This document shows, one piece after another, positions 17,649 through 27,576 of a stretch of DNA of 64,000 nucleotides. The position numbers and the translations under genes were made by a program. Origin of the DNA: Rhodobacterales bacterium LSUCC0031 (lineage in GTDB: Bacteria; Pseudomonadota; Alphaproteobacteria; Rhodobacterales; Rhodobacteraceae); NCBI GenBank assembly GCA_015689735.1, contig WVSP01000001.1:112001-176000 (forward strand), written 5' to 3'. Every line of letters starts with the position of its first letter. Position 1 is the stretch's first letter. The notes under the pieces were generated by a model that worked only from the letters and a program-made list of their open reading frames with translations, did no database searches and was not told where the DNA came from.

Positions 17649-19214
17649 GTGCCTGACGCGCCTATCAAAGCCGTCGTCATCGGCGCTGGCATCGGTGGCT
17701 TGGCCACCGCGCTCAGGCTGGCGCATGCGGGGCTTGCCGTTTCGGTCGTGGAAATGGCGGCCGGCCCGGGCGGCAAGATGCGCACCCGTGATAGCGTGGC
17801 GGGGCCGGTTGATATCGGCCCGACCGTCATGACCCTCAAAGGCGTGTTTGAGGCGCTTTTTGCCGATGTCGGCGCGCGGCTTTCCGATCATGTGCGGCTG
17901 ATCCCTGAAATTGTGCTCGCCCGGCATTTCTGGCGCGATGGCACGACGCTTGATCTGACGGCGGATGAAGGGCGCAATATCGACGCCATCGGCTCCTTTG
18001 CAGGGGCCAAAGCGGCAAGGCAGTTCGCGCGCTTCAGCAAGCGGGCAAAGCGGCTCTATCAGGCGTTCGAGGGTCCGATCATGCACGCGCCGACGCCACG
18101 CTTGGTGGGGCTCGTTGGTCATGTCCTGAAACACCCCGGCCTGATCCCCGACATGGCGCCGGGCCTGAGCCTTGCATCATCACTTGCCGCGCAATTCAGC
18201 GATCCACGCCTGCGGCAACTTTTCGGGCGCTACGCCACTTATGTGGGCGGATCTCCCTATCACAGCCCCGCGGTTCTGAGCCTGATCTGGCAATCAGAGG
18301 CGGCGGGCGTCTGGCGCGTTGCAGGTGGCATGCATGCCCTTGCCATCGCGATGTCCGATCTTGCGGCCAAGAAGGGCGCCCAGTTTCAATACAATAGCCG
18401 CGCGGCGCGGATCGAACAGCAAGATGGCCGGGTCACGGCAGTACATCTGACCGATGGCACACGGCTTCCCGCCGATCTGGTCGTGTTCAACGGCGACCCC
18501 AAAGCGCTGGTGGAAGGGCGTCTTGGCACCGGTCCGGCAAGCGCTGTCGCGGCGCAAGGTGTGGCCGCACGTAGCCTATCAGCTTTCGTTTGGGGTTTTG
18601 CCGCCGAACCGACAGGCGTGACGCTGGCCCATCACAACGTATTTTTCTGCGCCGATCCGGCGCGCGAATTTGCCGATCTTGCTGCGGGCCGCATGCCCGA
18701 TGATGGCACACTTTATGTCTGCGCACAGGATCGCGGCAATGGAATACCGCGCGGTCCCGAGCGCTTCGAGATTATTCTGAACGGGCCGCCCGGTCACCCC
18801 TCGACCACGGAGGACGCATATACATGTCGAACACGCACTTTCGAGACGCTTTCCCAGATGGGCCTGAGGTTCTCGCCGACACCGGCGATCAGCGCGCTGC
18901 ACATGCCGGGGGATTTCGATCGGGATTTTCCCGCATCGGACGGTTCCCTTTACGGGCTGAGCCCACATGGGATGATGGCGAGTTTCCAGCGCCCGACGGC
19001 ACGCACAGCGCTTCGCGGCCTTTACTTGGCGGGGGGCGGGGCGCATCCGGGGGCGGGGATACCGATGGCCTGCCTCTCCGGGCAGCACGCGGCCGCGGCG
19101 ATCTTGAGCGACCTTGCTTCGATCTCGATGTTCCGGCCGATGGCTATGCATGGTGGTACATCGACGGGATCAGCGATGACGGGCAGCGCGCGATCTCCAT
19201 CATCGGCTTCATAG
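17649..19214 (+). CDS. crtD: Methoxyneurosporene (hydroxyneurosporene) desaturase CrtD
   Basis: A CrtI-type FAD desaturase that inserts the C3,4 double bond in spheroidene synthesis. It begins with the FAD motif AVVIGAGIGGLATALRLAHAG and ends with the CrtI-family C-terminal motif [21 protein letters not shown]. The start is GTG at 17649 (521 residues) with GAGGAGG about eight bases upstream. The last ~35 residues after LSDLASI are a low-complexity tail read from DNA that also encodes the CrtC N-terminal core in another frame. An upstream TTG at 17601 would put the start inside the operator region. Confidence 0.92.
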   Translation: MPDAPIKAVVIGAGIGGLATALRLAHAGLAVSVVEMAAGPGGKMRTRDSVAGPVDIGPTVMTLKGVFEALFADVGARLSDHVRLIPEIVLARHFWRDGTTLDLTADEGRNIDAIGSFAGAKAARQFARFSKRAKRLYQAFEGPIMHAPTPRLVGLVGHVLKHPGLIPDMAPGLSLASSLAAQFSDPRLRQLFGRYATYVGGSPYHSPAVLSLIWQSEAAGVWRVAGGMHALAIAMSDLAAKKGAQFQYNSRAARIEQQDGRVTAVHLTDGTRLPADLVVFNGDPKALVEGRLGTGPASAVAAQGVAARSLSAFVWGFAAEPTGVTLAHHNVFFCADPAREFADLAAGRMPDDGTLYVCAQDRGNGIPRGPERFEIILNGPPGHPSTTEDAYTCRTRTFETLSQMGLRFSPTPAISALHMPGDFDRDFPASDGSLYGLSPHGMMASFQRPTARTALRGLYLAGGGAHPGAGIPMACLSGQHAAAAILSDLASISMFRPMAMHGGTSTGSAMTGSARSPSSAS

Positions 19215-20041
19215 GGTCTGTTTTCTCGCCTTGGTATCGCTGGTCGGGACGCAAGAACCCCGCCGATCATTGCTGCCTGAATGTCGTGACTTATGGGCAG
19301 GGCGGGCGTTGGACGATGACGGATCGCGGGCAAGCCGCGCTGGGGCTGTCGCGCGACCGCCTCCAGATCGGGCCGTCGGCGATGGTTTGGGCGGGCGATC
19401 ATCTGCGCATCGAGATTTCCGAGATGTCGACCCCGCATGGCCAGATGGTGACGGGCGAGGTGATTATCCGCCCAGCCGCGCTGACGCAGGTGGAAATGGC
19501 GCTGACCCCCGATGGCGCGCATATCTGGCGCCCCTTCGCGCCCAAGGCGGCGATCGAGGTACGGCTGAACCGGCCCGGCTGGAACTGGACCGGGCATGGC
19601 TATTTCGACGCAAATTTCGGCACCCGCGCGCTTGAGGCTGATTTCAGCTATTGGACATGGGGGCGCTTTCCGCTGCGCGATGGCGCGGCCTGTTTCTATG
19701 ACGCCAAGCGCCGCGACGGCTCGGAACTGGCCGCCGCGATTGGCTTTGCCGAGGATGGCACGCCGCGCGCCATTGCAATGCCACCCAAGGCCCGCCTGGC
19801 TCGGCCCGGTTGGATGGTCCGTCGCGAAACGCGTGCGGATGCGGGCTACAAGCCGCGACAGGTCAAGGCGATGCTAGATGCGCCATTTTACAACCGGGCC
19901 GCCGTGAAGACACGGATCAATGGCGAGGAAACCGTGGGCGTGTTCGAAGCGCTCGATCTTGATCGCTTTCGTGGCCCTTGGCTCATGCCGATGCTAGCCG
20001 TGCGGGTACCACGTCGCCGTGGCTGGCCCGGTTGGCTTTAA
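18824..20041 (+). CDS. crtC: Carotenoid 1,2-hydratase (hydroxyneurosporene synthase) CrtC
   Basis: Adds water to the C1,2 double bond of neurosporene in the spheroidene pathway. The recognisable CrtC sequence runs from about 19118 ([20 protein letters not shown]) through [16 protein letters not shown] to the end. The only canonical in-frame start upstream is the ATG at 18824, which would overlap crtD by 391 bp; a CTG at 19070 is the only near-cognate alternative I see close to the core. The first ~95 residues of the long version are arginine- and glycine-rich and look like a shadow of crtD. The stop and the core are firm; the start is not. Confidence 0.8.
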   Translation: MSNTHFRDAFPDGPEVLADTGDQRAAHAGGFRSGFSRIGRFPLRAEPTWDDGEFPAPDGTHSASRPLLGGGRGASGGGDTDGLPLRAARGRGDLERPCFDLDVPADGYAWWYIDGISDDGQRAISIIGFIGSVFSPWYRWSGRKNPADHCCLNVVTYGQGGRWTMTDRGQAALGLSRDRLQIGPSAMVWAGDHLRIEISEMSTPHGQMVTGEVIIRPAALTQVEMALTPDGAHIWRPFAPKAAIEVRLNRPGWNWTGHGYFDANFGTRALEADFSYWTWGRFPLRDGAACFYDAKRRDGSELAAAIGFAEDGTPRAIAMPPKARLARPGWMVRRETRADAGYKPRQVKAMLDAPFYNRAAVKTRINGEETVGVFEALDLDRFRGPWLMPMLAVRVPRRRGWPGWL

Positions 20042-20105
20042 GCGCCCGAGGTTGCGGGGCGGGGCGGCACCCGCCATAAAGGTGCGCAAAGAAATCGGAG
20101 GCCCC

Positions 20106-20663
20106 ATGGCAGACAGCGATTTTCCCGGCTGGCACGGCACCACGATCATCGGTGTGCGCAAGAGCAATGAGGTGGTGATCGCAGGAGATGGTCAGGTCAG
20201 CCTTGGGCAGACGGTGATCAAGGGTAGCGCACGCAAGGTGCGCCGCCTGTCGCCCGGCGGGCATGAGGTGGTGGCAGGATTTGCCGGGTCAACGGCCGAT
20301 GCCTTTACCCTGTTGGAGCGGCTTGAGAAAAAGCTCGAGGCGACACCGGGCCAGTTGCAGCGCGCATCTGTGGAACTGGCCAAGGATTGGCGCACCGACA
20401 AGTATCTGCAAAAGCTCGAGGCGATGCTGATCGTCACCGATGGGCGCGCGCTTTACGTCATCACCGGGGCAGGCGATGTGCTGGAACCCGAGCATGGTGT
20501 CGCCGCGATCGGTTCGGGCGGCATGTATGCTCTAGCGGCCGCGCGCGCGTTAATCGATAGTGAGCATGACGCCGAAACCATCGCGCGCCGCGCCATGGCG
20601 ATCGCAGCCGATATCTGTGTCTATACCAACGGCAATCTGACGGTGGAGCGGATTTCCCGATGA
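20106..20663 (+). CDS. hslV: ATP-dependent protease peptidase subunit HslV
   Basis: A proteasome-like threonine peptidase that forms the proteolytic core of the HslUV complex in the cytoplasm. The 185-residue product has the nucleophile region TTIIGVRK after a short propeptide ([11 protein letters not shown]), and [14 protein letters not shown] near the C-terminus. GGAGG lies six bases before the ATG at 20106. An in-frame upstream extension to 20019 lacks family sequence. It overlaps hslU as ATGA and stands 64 bp after crtC, at the edge of the photosynthesis cluster. Confidence 0.96.
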   Translation: MADSDFPGWHGTTIIGVRKSNEVVIAGDGQVSLGQTVIKGSARKVRRLSPGGHEVVAGFAGSTADAFTLLERLEKKLEATPGQLQRASVELAKDWRTDKYLQKLEAMLIVTDGRALYVITGAGDVLEPEHGVAAIGSGGMYALAAARALIDSEHDAETIARRAMAIAADICVYTNGNLTVERISR

Positions 20664-21967
20664 CAGACCTGACCCCCCGCGAAATCGTATCCGAACTTGA
20701 CCGCTTCATCATCGGCCAGAAAGACGCCAAGCGCGCCGTGGCGGTCGCTTTGCGCAACCGTTGGCGGCGCAAGCAGTTGGGCGATGACCTGCGCGATGAG
20801 GTTTATCCGAAGAACATCCTGATGATCGGGCCGACGGGTGTGGGCAAGACCGAGATCAGCCGCCGATTGGCCAAGCTGGCGCGCGCGCCCTTTATCAAGG
20901 TCGAGGCCACGAAATACACCGAAGTGGGCTATGTCGGGCGCGATGTGGAACAGATCATCCGCGATCTGGTCGATGCGGCCCAGATCATGGTGCGCGAGCA
21001 TATGCGCGACGAGGTTCGCGCCAAGGCGCATGGCGCCGCCGAGGATCGCGTGATCGAGGCCTTGGCGGGTGACGGCGCACGCGAGCAAACACGCGAAATG
21101 TTCCGCCGCAAGCTGCGCGCAGGTGAGTTGGATAGCACGATCATCGAGCTGGAACTGACCGACACATCCAACCCGATGGGTGGTTTCGAGATTCCGGGCC
21201 AACCCATGATGGGCGGCGGGATGATGAATTTGGGCGATATCTTCGGCAAGGCCTTTGGCGGTCGTAAGATCAAGCGTCGGATGACGGTCGCCGCCAGTTA
21301 CGATGCCCTGATCGAAGAAGAGGCCGACAAGCTGCTTGACAGCGAGATGGTCACCAAGGAGGCGCTGCGCGCGGTCGAGCAGAACGGCATCGTCTTCATC
21401 GACGAGATCGACAAGGTTGCCAGCCGCCAAGACATGCGCGGCGGCGATGTCAGTCGCGAGGGGGTACAGCGCGATCTTTTGCCCCTGATCGAAGGCACCA
21501 CCGTTTCGACCAAGCATGGCCCGGTAAAAACCGACCATATCTTGTTCATTGCAAGCGGTGCCTTCCACATCGCCAAGCCATCCGACCTGTTGCCAGAGTT
21601 ACAGGGGCGTTTGCCCATCCGGGTCAACCTGCGCCCGCTGACCGAGGATGATTTCGTCCGCATCCTGACCGAAACCGACAATGCCCTGACCCGGCAATAT
21701 ACCGCGCTCATGGCGACCGAGGCAGTTACGGTCACGTTCACGCCCGAGGGGATCGCTGCCTTGGCGCGCATCGCGGCCGAGGTGAATGAAAGCGTCGAGA
21801 ATATCGGCGCAAGACGGCTATATACCGTTATGGAACGTGTCTTCGAGGAGTTGAGCTTTACCGCGCCGGATCGCGGCGGCGAGGCGATCATCGTCGATGC
21901 CGATTTTGTCGAGGCCAATCTCGGTGCGTTGACCCGCGACACTGATTTATCGCGCTATGTTTTGTGA
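20660..21967 (+). CDS. hslU: ATP-dependent protease ATPase subunit HslU
   Basis: The AAA+ unfoldase that feeds substrates to HslV. The 435 residues contain Walker [16 protein letters not shown], Walker [11 protein letters not shown] and the C-terminal LSRYVL that docks into HslV. The insertion (I) domain lies between residues of about 110 and 240. It is co-transcribed with hslV and its stop abuts that of the convergent Smr gene. Confidence 0.97.
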   Translation: MTDLTPREIVSELDRFIIGQKDAKRAVAVALRNRWRRKQLGDDLRDEVYPKNILMIGPTGVGKTEISRRLAKLARAPFIKVEATKYTEVGYVGRDVEQIIRDLVDAAQIMVREHMRDEVRAKAHGAAEDRVIEALAGDGAREQTREMFRRKLRAGELDSTIIELELTDTSNPMGGFEIPGQPMMGGGMMNLGDIFGKAFGGRKIKRRMTVAASYDALIEEEADKLLDSEMVTKEALRAVEQNGIVFIDEIDKVASRQDMRGGDVSREGVQRDLLPLIEGTTVSTKHGPVKTDHILFIASGAFHIAKPSDLLPELQGRLPIRVNLRPLTEDDFVRILTETDNALTRQYTALMATEAVTVTFTPEGIAALARIAAEVNESVENIGARRLYTVMERVFEELSFTAPDRGGEAIIVDADFVEANLGALTRDTDLSRYVL

Positions 21968-22564
21968 TCAGCGTGGCCGCTTCAGATAGACATAATAAGC
22001 GCCACCGCCACCGTGGCGCTGATGCGCTTCCCGGATATCGAGAATCACGCCGCCCAAGGGTGGCGCGTGCAGCCAAATTGGCACTTGGTGGCGCAAGATG
22101 CCGACCCTGATCGGGATGGGTGTGTCGCTCTCACGTTCTTTCCCTTTGCCTGTGATAACGAGGACAAGGCGATCACCCCGATCATAGGCCGCAAAAATGA
22201 ATTGGATCAGCGCGGGATGGGCCTGTGCGATGGTCATACCGTGCAAGTCAATCCGAGCTTCGGGTTTAAGCTTGCCGCGCATAAGCTTGCGATAGGCGCT
22301 GTGATCCATACGCACTGGCGCTTGAGCCAAACGATTAGAGACATCGTTAGGCGGTTGCGGCGCTTGCGGCTTGGGGCGGGCTTTCTCACCGATGCGAAAG
22401 GCCGTAATCCTTTCGCGAACCACGCTTGGCGCAGGTTTAGGCACTGCAATTTCAGGTAGGGAGAGATTGCGCGCTGGTGACGTCAGCGGCGTCGCCGTTT
22501 TTGCGACCTTCTCCCAAAGCTGACGCTCCTCCGCGCTCAACCCGCGTTTACCCCCACGCGACAT
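21968..22564 (-). CDS. Smr domain protein
   Basis: A 198-residue protein with a charged, proline-rich N-terminal part and a C-terminal Smr domain (about residues 105-195). Key marks are the IDLHGMTIAQA motif, VITGKG and the terminal GGGGAYYVYLKR. Smr domains, shared with MutS2, bind nucleic acids and often have endonuclease activity; the role of this stand-alone form is not established. It starts 3 bp after mltA, so the two are probably one operon. Confidence 0.85.
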   Translation of the reverse strand: MSRGGKRGLSAEERQLWEKVAKTATPLTSPARNLSLPEIAVPKPAPSVVRERITAFRIGEKARPKPQAPQPPNDVSNRLAQAPVRMDHSAYRKLMRGKLKPEARIDLHGMTIAQAHPALIQFIFAAYDRGDRLVLVITGKGKERESDTPIPIRVGILRHQVPIWLHAPPLGGVILDIREAHQRHGGGGAYYVYLKRPR

Positions 22565-22567
22565 GGC

Positions 22568-23599
22568 TTAGCGATCCGGCGCGCGCTGATGTGCCAATTC
22601 GATCGGCAACAAGACAACCATCCGACCGGGATCACGGATTTCGCCAGCGGCAAGCCCTGCATCCTCGCCGAAACCATAGAAAATATCGGCGCGTTGCGCG
22701 CCGCGAATGGCGCCGCCCGTATCTTGGGCCACCATCAAGCGGTGCATCGGGTCAGCTCCGGCTTTCTCGATCCAGACGGGGGCGCCCAAGGGCGTGTAAT
22801 CGGGATCGACCGCGATACTGCGCAACGGCGTGATTGATCGGTTCATTGCCCCCAAAGGCCCAAGATTGGGATCTGGCAAATCCACTTCGCGAAAAAAGAT
22901 GTAAGAAGGGTTATGATAGAGAAGTTCGCGCCCAGCAACGGGGTTACGGCGGACCCACGCGCGGATGACCTGTGCCGAAACCTGATGCGGCGCAAAGACG
23001 CCGCGGCGCACCAATTCCTGTCCGATGGAACGATAGGGTTGGCCGTTCCGGCCACCATAGCCAACTCGGATCGTGGTACCGTCTTGCAGTTTGATGCGAC
23101 CAGATCCTTGGATTTGCAGAAAAAATAGATCTACCGGGTCATCGACCCAAGCAATTTCCAACCCGCGCCCCTCGAGGAGACGCCCCTCTTCGATGTCACG
23201 GCGCGTAACCCATGTGCCATCCGCGGCCTCGGCTGGAGTGCGGTAAACAGGGTAACGAAACCGCATGGAGGGCTGACGGGATCCGTTCAGTTCCGGCTCG
23301 AAATATCCGGTGAAAAGCGCAGGCGCACCGCCGCCGATCACAACAGGGCGAAAGAACAGCTCAAAGAAACTGCGCGCATTTTCGGCGGTTTGCGACAAGG
23401 CGCACAGCGGTTGCCAGTCGGGGCCAACGAGATCCGCACAGGTGTTGCGAAAAGTCGCCAAGGCGGCGTCGTGATCATCCCCATCCCAGCCGTCGAGATC
23501 GGCAAAAGACAAAAGCGCGATCGTCTCCTCGGACATGGCCGGGCTACTCCAGGCAGATATGGCCAGCACAAGGCCGAGACACGCACCCAACCCGCGCAT
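22568..23599 (-). CDS. mltA: Membrane-bound lytic murein transglycosylase A
   Basis: A peptidoglycan-cleaving lytic transglycosylase acting in the periplasm. The 343 residues begin with a signal peptide (MRGLGACLGLVLAISAWSSPAMS); the barrel-fold MltA domain follows (FTGYFEPELNGS, QIQGSGRIKLQDGTTIRVGYGGRNGQPYRSIG). The C-terminal 3D domain contains the acid in VAQDTGGAIRGAQRADIFYG. There is no lipobox cysteine, so it may be soluble. It lies directly after the Tim44-like gene and before the Smr gene on the same strand. Confidence 0.92.
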   Translation of the reverse strand: MRGLGACLGLVLAISAWSSPAMSEETIALLSFADLDGWDGDDHDAALATFRNTCADLVGPDWQPLCALSQTAENARSFFELFFRPVVIGGGAPALFTGYFEPELNGSRQPSMRFRYPVYRTPAEAADGTWVTRRDIEEGRLLEGRGLEIAWVDDPVDLFFLQIQGSGRIKLQDGTTIRVGYGGRNGQPYRSIGQELVRRGVFAPHQVSAQVIRAWVRRNPVAGRELLYHNPSYIFFREVDLPDPNLGPLGAMNRSITPLRSIAVDPDYTPLGAPVWIEKAGADPMHRLMVAQDTGGAIRGAQRADIFYGFGEDAGLAAGEIRDPGRMVVLLPIELAHQRAPDR

Positions 23600-23602
23600 C
23601 GG

Positions 23603-24262
23603 TCATCCGTCTGTCGCGACCAACTCCCAGTTGGGATCGCTGGCACCCATGTGACGGGCAAATGTCCACACATCGCGCTGACGCTTGATCTCGTTTGGAT
23701 CGCCCTCGACCACCTGACCGTCGGCATTGCGCACGACCGATGTCAACTCACCCACGAACCGGACGGTTATCTCGCCCATGCCGCTGGCACGATCGAAACG
23801 CGCGCTATCAAGTGCAAGTTCACGGATCCCGATAAAGGACGCCTGAATGGTCAGGCCTTGTACCTCGCGCTCGCGGATGACGGTCTCGAAGGTGTCCATG
23901 ACATCGGCCGCAAGAAAGGGACGCAATCCATCGACATCACCATTTTCAAAGGCCATGAGAATCATTTCATAGGCGCCGCGCGCACCTTGCAAGAATTCTG
24001 AGACCACCAAGCTTGGCTCTGCCTGTTTCATCGCAGCCAATGCCTTGGCGCTATCGGATCCCTCGGGAACATGATCGACGATATCGCGGTCTGGGCCACC
24101 CTCGATCACCTCGAAATCACGGCGGCGGTCGCTGCGGGCAGGCTTTGCCACTTCGGGCGGTTTTTCAAAGCCTTCACGCGTCCCAAGCACACTGCGCAGG
24201 CGCAAAATCAAAAACACTGCGATACCCGCCAAGACTAGCAAGGACAAAAGGGACGAGTTCAT
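23603..24262 (-). CDS. Tim44/TimA-family inner-membrane protein
   Basis: A 219-residue protein with one N-terminal membrane helix (MNSSLLSLLVLAGIAVFLILRL) and a C-terminal Tim44-like domain (from about residue 80, ALAAMKQAEPSLVVSEFLQGARGAYEMI). Alphaproteobacterial homologues (TimA) are membrane-bound relatives of the mitochondrial import motor subunit; their bacterial job is not settled. The start at 24262 has AAGGAG seven bases upstream. It is divergent from fxsA, with about 130 bp between. Confidence 0.85.
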   Translation of the reverse strand: MNSSLLSLLVLAGIAVFLILRLRSVLGTREGFEKPPEVAKPARSDRRRDFEVIEGGPDRDIVDHVPEGSDSAKALAAMKQAEPSLVVSEFLQGARGAYEMILMAFENGDVDGLRPFLAADVMDTFETVIREREVQGLTIQASFIGIRELALDSARFDRASGMGEITVRFVGELTSVVRNADGQVVEGDPNEIKRQRDVWTFARHMGASDPNWELVATDG

Positions 24263-24391
24263 GAAAGCTCCTTGCTGGGCAAACGGGGTTCTCTTTAGGT
24301 TCTTGATGCACATATGTAGGTCAGGGGTGGTATCAAGTCCATCACCCTAGACCGCGCCAAAACGGCGCTTGGCCCACTTGGAGAGCGCGTC

Positions 24392-24868
24392 ATGTGGCTT
24401 TTTCTTGCCTTTCTTCTTGTTCCCTTGATCGAGATTGCCCTGTTCATCCAGATCGGCGGCCTCATCGGGTTATGGGCGACATTGGCTATCGTCGTGCTGA
24501 CCGCTGTCGCAGGCACGGCTCTGGTCAAGTCACAAGGCGCCTTGGTGCTATCGCGCCTGCGCGACAGTTTTCAAACGCTGCGCGACCCTACTGAACCCTT
24601 GGCCCATGGCGCGATGATCCTTTTTTCCGGCGCGCTTTTGCTCACGCCGGGATTTTTCACCGATACAGTCGGGTTCTTACTGCTGATCCCCGCGGTAAGA
24701 TCGTGGCTTTTGCGCGAAGTGGCAAAACGGGTCGAGATAAGGGCAATGCAAATGGGGGGCGGCGCGCCGCGCGCGTCTGATCCGCGTGATGCCGTGATCG
24801 ATGCGCAATATGTGGTGGAAGACCCCAAGGACGCAAAGACGTCACCGTCGCAATGGACAAAGCATTGA
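24392..24868 (+). CDS. fxsA: FxsA family membrane protein
   Basis: A 158-residue protein with three to four membrane segments and the family signature FLLVPLIEIALFIQIGGLIG at the N-terminus and TPGFFTDTVGFLLLIP in the middle. FxsA affects phage T7 exclusion in Escherichia coli; its normal function is unknown. GGAGA precedes the ATG at 24392. It is followed by secB on the same strand. Confidence 0.85.
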   Translation: MWLFLAFLLVPLIEIALFIQIGGLIGLWATLAIVVLTAVAGTALVKSQGALVLSRLRDSFQTLRDPTEPLAHGAMILFSGALLLTPGFFTDTVGFLLLIPAVRSWLLREVAKRVEIRAMQMGGGAPRASDPRDAVIDAQYVVEDPKDAKTSPSQWTKH

Positions 24869-24935
24869 GACTGCATGCCTGTGCTGTTAGATGCAGTGCG
24901 AACACCTATTGCCGTTCTAAATGCTGGAGAGAGTG

Positions 24936-25448
24936 ATGTCCGAGACAAATGGCGGTTCCGCCCCCCAAGCCGCGACTGGTGCCGCCGAACAGCCCGTGAT
25001 GCCGAAATTGCAGATTCTTGGCCAATTCGTGCGCGATCTGTCGTTTGAAAACATCGCTGCACAAAAAGCGGTCAACGCGCAGGTTCAGCCTGATATTCAA
25101 GTTCAGGTCGCGCTTGACGCACGTAAGCGCGAGGCTGGGGATCAGTATGATGTGATCATGAAGCTCAAGATCGAGAGCAAAACGCGCGAGGATGCGCCGC
25201 AATCGATCTTTTTGCTGGAACTGGAATATGGCGGCATTTTCAAGGTTGAGAACGTCGCGGCCGAGCAACTGCACCCCTTCTTGCTGATCGAATGTCCGCG
25301 GATGCTTTTCCCGTTCGTGCGCCGGATTGTATCGGACGTCACCCGCGACGGCGGCTATCCGCCACTGAACCTCGATACCATCGATTTTCTTGCACTCTAT
25401 CGTCAGCAATTGGCGCAGCGCGCAACACCGCAAAAGGTGGACGCCTAA
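24936..25448 (+). CDS. secB: Protein-export chaperone SecB
   Basis: A cytoplasmic tetrameric chaperone that keeps preproteins unfolded and hands them to SecA. The 170 residues carry the SecB core (QILGQFVRDLSFENI, LELEYGGIFKVEN, LLIECPRMLFPFVRRIVSDVTRDGGYPPLNLDTIDF). The ATG at 24936 (MSETNGG) is preferred to one 15 bases upstream because GGAGAG precedes it. It converges on dnaQ with 4 bp between stops. Confidence 0.96.
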   Translation: MSETNGGSAPQAATGAAEQPVMPKLQILGQFVRDLSFENIAAQKAVNAQVQPDIQVQVALDARKREAGDQYDVIMKLKIESKTREDAPQSIFLLELEYGGIFKVENVAAEQLHPFLLIECPRMLFPFVRRIVSDVTRDGGYPPLNLDTIDFLALYRQQLAQRATPQKVDA

Positions 25449-25452
25449 GCGC

Positions 25453-26151
25453 TTAGCCGCGTTTCGACCAAAGCGCGCCCTCACCCAACTCCGCGACCAT
25501 AGCGGTATGGGCGGCGCGCTCTGCTTCGGTCAGGCGTGGAGGAAGCGGCGCTTTGCGAGGCTGTGGCCGCCATGGCCCGGATACCGTCGTGGTGGTGTTG
25601 CGTGTCTGATCTGCGCCCAAGCCGAAATCGGCTTGGCGTCCGCCTGTCAGTTCCAGATAGACCTCGGCCAAAATCTCGGAGTCGAGAAGGGCGCCGTGCA
25701 AGGTGCGGTTCGAGTTGTCGATACCGAAACGACGGCACAGCGCATCAAGTGATGCAGGCGAGCCGGGAAAACGCCGCCGTGCGATCAAAAGCGTATCGAG
25801 TGCGCGCTCGTCGGGAAGCGCTGGTAGGCCCAGCCAAGACAACTCGGCATTCAGGAACCGCATATCGAAGCTGGCGTTATGGATAACCAGTCGCGCATCG
25901 CCAATAAACGAGAGAAAGGCCTGCGCGATATCGGCAAAACGAGGCTTATCAGCCAAGAAAGCTTCGCTAATGCCATGAATAGCGAAGGCCTCGGGCGGCA
26001 TGTCACGTTCCGGGTGGATGTATTGATGATAGGTCTGGCCTGTGGGGACTTGGTTCCACAGCTCTACGGCACCGATCTCGACGATGCGATGGGCAGGTGT
26101 ATCATAGGGATCAAGGCCCGTGGTCTCGGTATCGAGTACGATTTCACGCAT
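25453..26151 (-). CDS. dnaQ: DNA polymerase III epsilon subunit
   Basis: The 3'-5' proofreading exonuclease of the replicative polymerase. It has the DEDDh motifs: [10 protein letters not shown] near the start, [16 protein letters not shown], and [17 protein letters not shown]. The 232-residue length is normal. The start at 26151 ([12 protein letters not shown]) overlaps coaE by 8 bp; a longer in-frame extension has no family sequence. The gene is last in the maf-aroE-coaE-dnaQ run leading away from the putative origin. Confidence 0.95.
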   Translation of the reverse strand: MREIVLDTETTGLDPYDTPAHRIVEIGAVELWNQVPTGQTYHQYIHPERDMPPEAFAIHGISEAFLADKPRFADIAQAFLSFIGDARLVIHNASFDMRFLNAELSWLGLPALPDERALDTLLIARRRFPGSPASLDALCRRFGIDNSNRTLHGALLDSEILAEVYLELTGGRQADFGLGADQTRNTTTTVSGPWRPQPRKAPLPPRLTEAERAAHTAMVAELGEGALWSKRG

Positions 26152-26743
26152 GATCCAGCCCCGCATCAAGTAGTGCAGTGACGAGCTTTGCCACATCAGC
26201 GCGTGTGTGTTCCAGCGTCTTTGTCTCGATCACATGATCGGCGCGCGCGCGTTTTTCGGCATCTGGGGTTTGACGCGCGAGGATTTGGGCAAAGGTCGCT
26301 TTGGTCATGCCAGGTCGCGCCATGACACGGGCCGCTTGGGTAGGCGCATCGACAGTGACGACAAGAACCGCATCGAGCCACGCATCGGCGCCTGTCTCGA
26401 ATAAAAGCGGGATATCGAGCACCACGAGGGGATCTTTGGCATGATTTGCCAAAAAGCTGGCCCTGTCTTGCGCAACAAGGGGATGAACGATCTTTTCTAG
26501 CCTGTCCAACAGGGTTGGATCGGCCGAGATTGCGGCTTTGATGGCGTCGCGGTGGATCATGCCATTTTGGACCGCCTCTGGAATCAAAGCCGCTACAGGG
26601 GCCACCGCTGCACCGCCTTTGGCATAGAGACGGTGGACGGTTTCATCCGCGTCCCATACGGGGATGTTTAGCTCACGAAACATATGGGCCGTGGTAGATT
26701 TCCCCATACCGATCGAACCGGTGAGCCCAAGCTTGATCGTCAT
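26144..26743 (-). CDS. coaE: Dephospho-CoA kinase
   Basis: Phosphorylates dephospho-CoA, the last step of coenzyme A synthesis. The 199 residues begin with the P-loop [17 protein letters not shown], followed by the [11 protein letters not shown] substrate region typical of CoaE. The start shares one base with the aroE stop (TGATG). Confidence 0.95.
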   Translation of the reverse strand: MTIKLGLTGSIGMGKSTTAHMFRELNIPVWDADETVHRLYAKGGAAVAPVAALIPEAVQNGMIHRDAIKAAISADPTLLDRLEKIVHPLVAQDRASFLANHAKDPLVVLDIPLLFETGADAWLDAVLVVTVDAPTQAARVMARPGMTKATFAQILARQTPDAEKRARADHVIETKTLEHTRADVAKLVTALLDAGLDHA

Positions 26744-27576
26744 CAGGCAAGGACCGCCGCGCGAAGATGGTCATCAACCATGGGGGTATAGCCGAACCAC
26801 CGCTCGAAACCCGGAACGGCTTGGTGAAGCAGCATGCCAAGCCCGTCAACAGTCTCGCAGCCCATCTGGCGCGCTGTGACCAAGAGATCGGTGTCGAGCG
26901 GTTTATATACGATATCGGTCACAACGGTGGGTGGGGTCAGACGCGATAAGTCTATTGCAAGCGGCGACTGGCCTGTCATCCCGAGTGCTGTCGTGTTGAC
27001 GACCAAGGCCACATCGGCGACCAGATCGGTGATGCGGGTCCAATCCTGTGTTTCCACCCGTGCGCCGAATTGATCGCGGAGCGCGTCAGCACGCGTCCTG
27101 GTTCGATTGACGACGATTACCTTTGGTGCGCCGTCATTGATCAAGGCCGAAACAATCGCTTTTGCAGCGCCCCCAGCACCCAGAACGAGAGCAGGTCCGG
27201 TTGCGGCGGTCCATCCGGGGAGAGTTTGGCGGATATTGCTCAGAAAGCCAATGCCATCGGTGTTATCAGCCTGGAGCTGGCCATTGCCGAGAAAGGTGAG
27301 CGTGTTGGCCGCGCCGATCAGGGCTGCGCGATCGCTGATCTGCGTGGCGAGAGAGAGAACGAATTCCTTGTGCGGGATCGTGATATTGACCCCGACAAAG
27401 CCCATCTCAGGCAAGATGCGCAGCACATCGGCCAAGTGGCTATGCGTGACATGCAAAGGCACATAATGCCCCTTAAGCCCGTAACGGGCGAGCCAGTGGC
27501 CATGAAGCCGAGGCGAGAGTGAATGTGCAACCGGATCGCCGATCACACCGGCAAGGGGAATTTCAGGACGGATCAT
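26743..27576 (-). CDS. aroE: Shikimate dehydrogenase
   Basis: Reduces 3-dehydroshikimate with NADPH in aromatic amino acid synthesis. The start at 27576 gives 277 residues (MIRPEIPLAGVIGDPVAHSLSPRLHG) with GGAGA upstream. Substrate-site motifs HSLSP and NITIPHKE and the NADP site VLGAGGAAKAIVSAL are all present. It overlaps maf as ATGA. The upstream in-frame extension lies inside maf and is not coding. Confidence 0.95.
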   Translation of the reverse strand: MIRPEIPLAGVIGDPVAHSLSPRLHGHWLARYGLKGHYVPLHVTHSHLADVLRILPEMGFVGVNITIPHKEFVLSLATQISDRAALIGAANTLTFLGNGQLQADNTDGIGFLSNIRQTLPGWTAATGPALVLGAGGAAKAIVSALINDGAPKVIVVNRTRTRADALRDQFGARVETQDWTRITDLVADVALVVNTTALGMTGQSPLAIDLSRLTPPTVVTDIVYKPLDTDLLVTARQMGCETVDGLGMLLHQAVPGFERWFGYTPMVDDHLRAAVLA

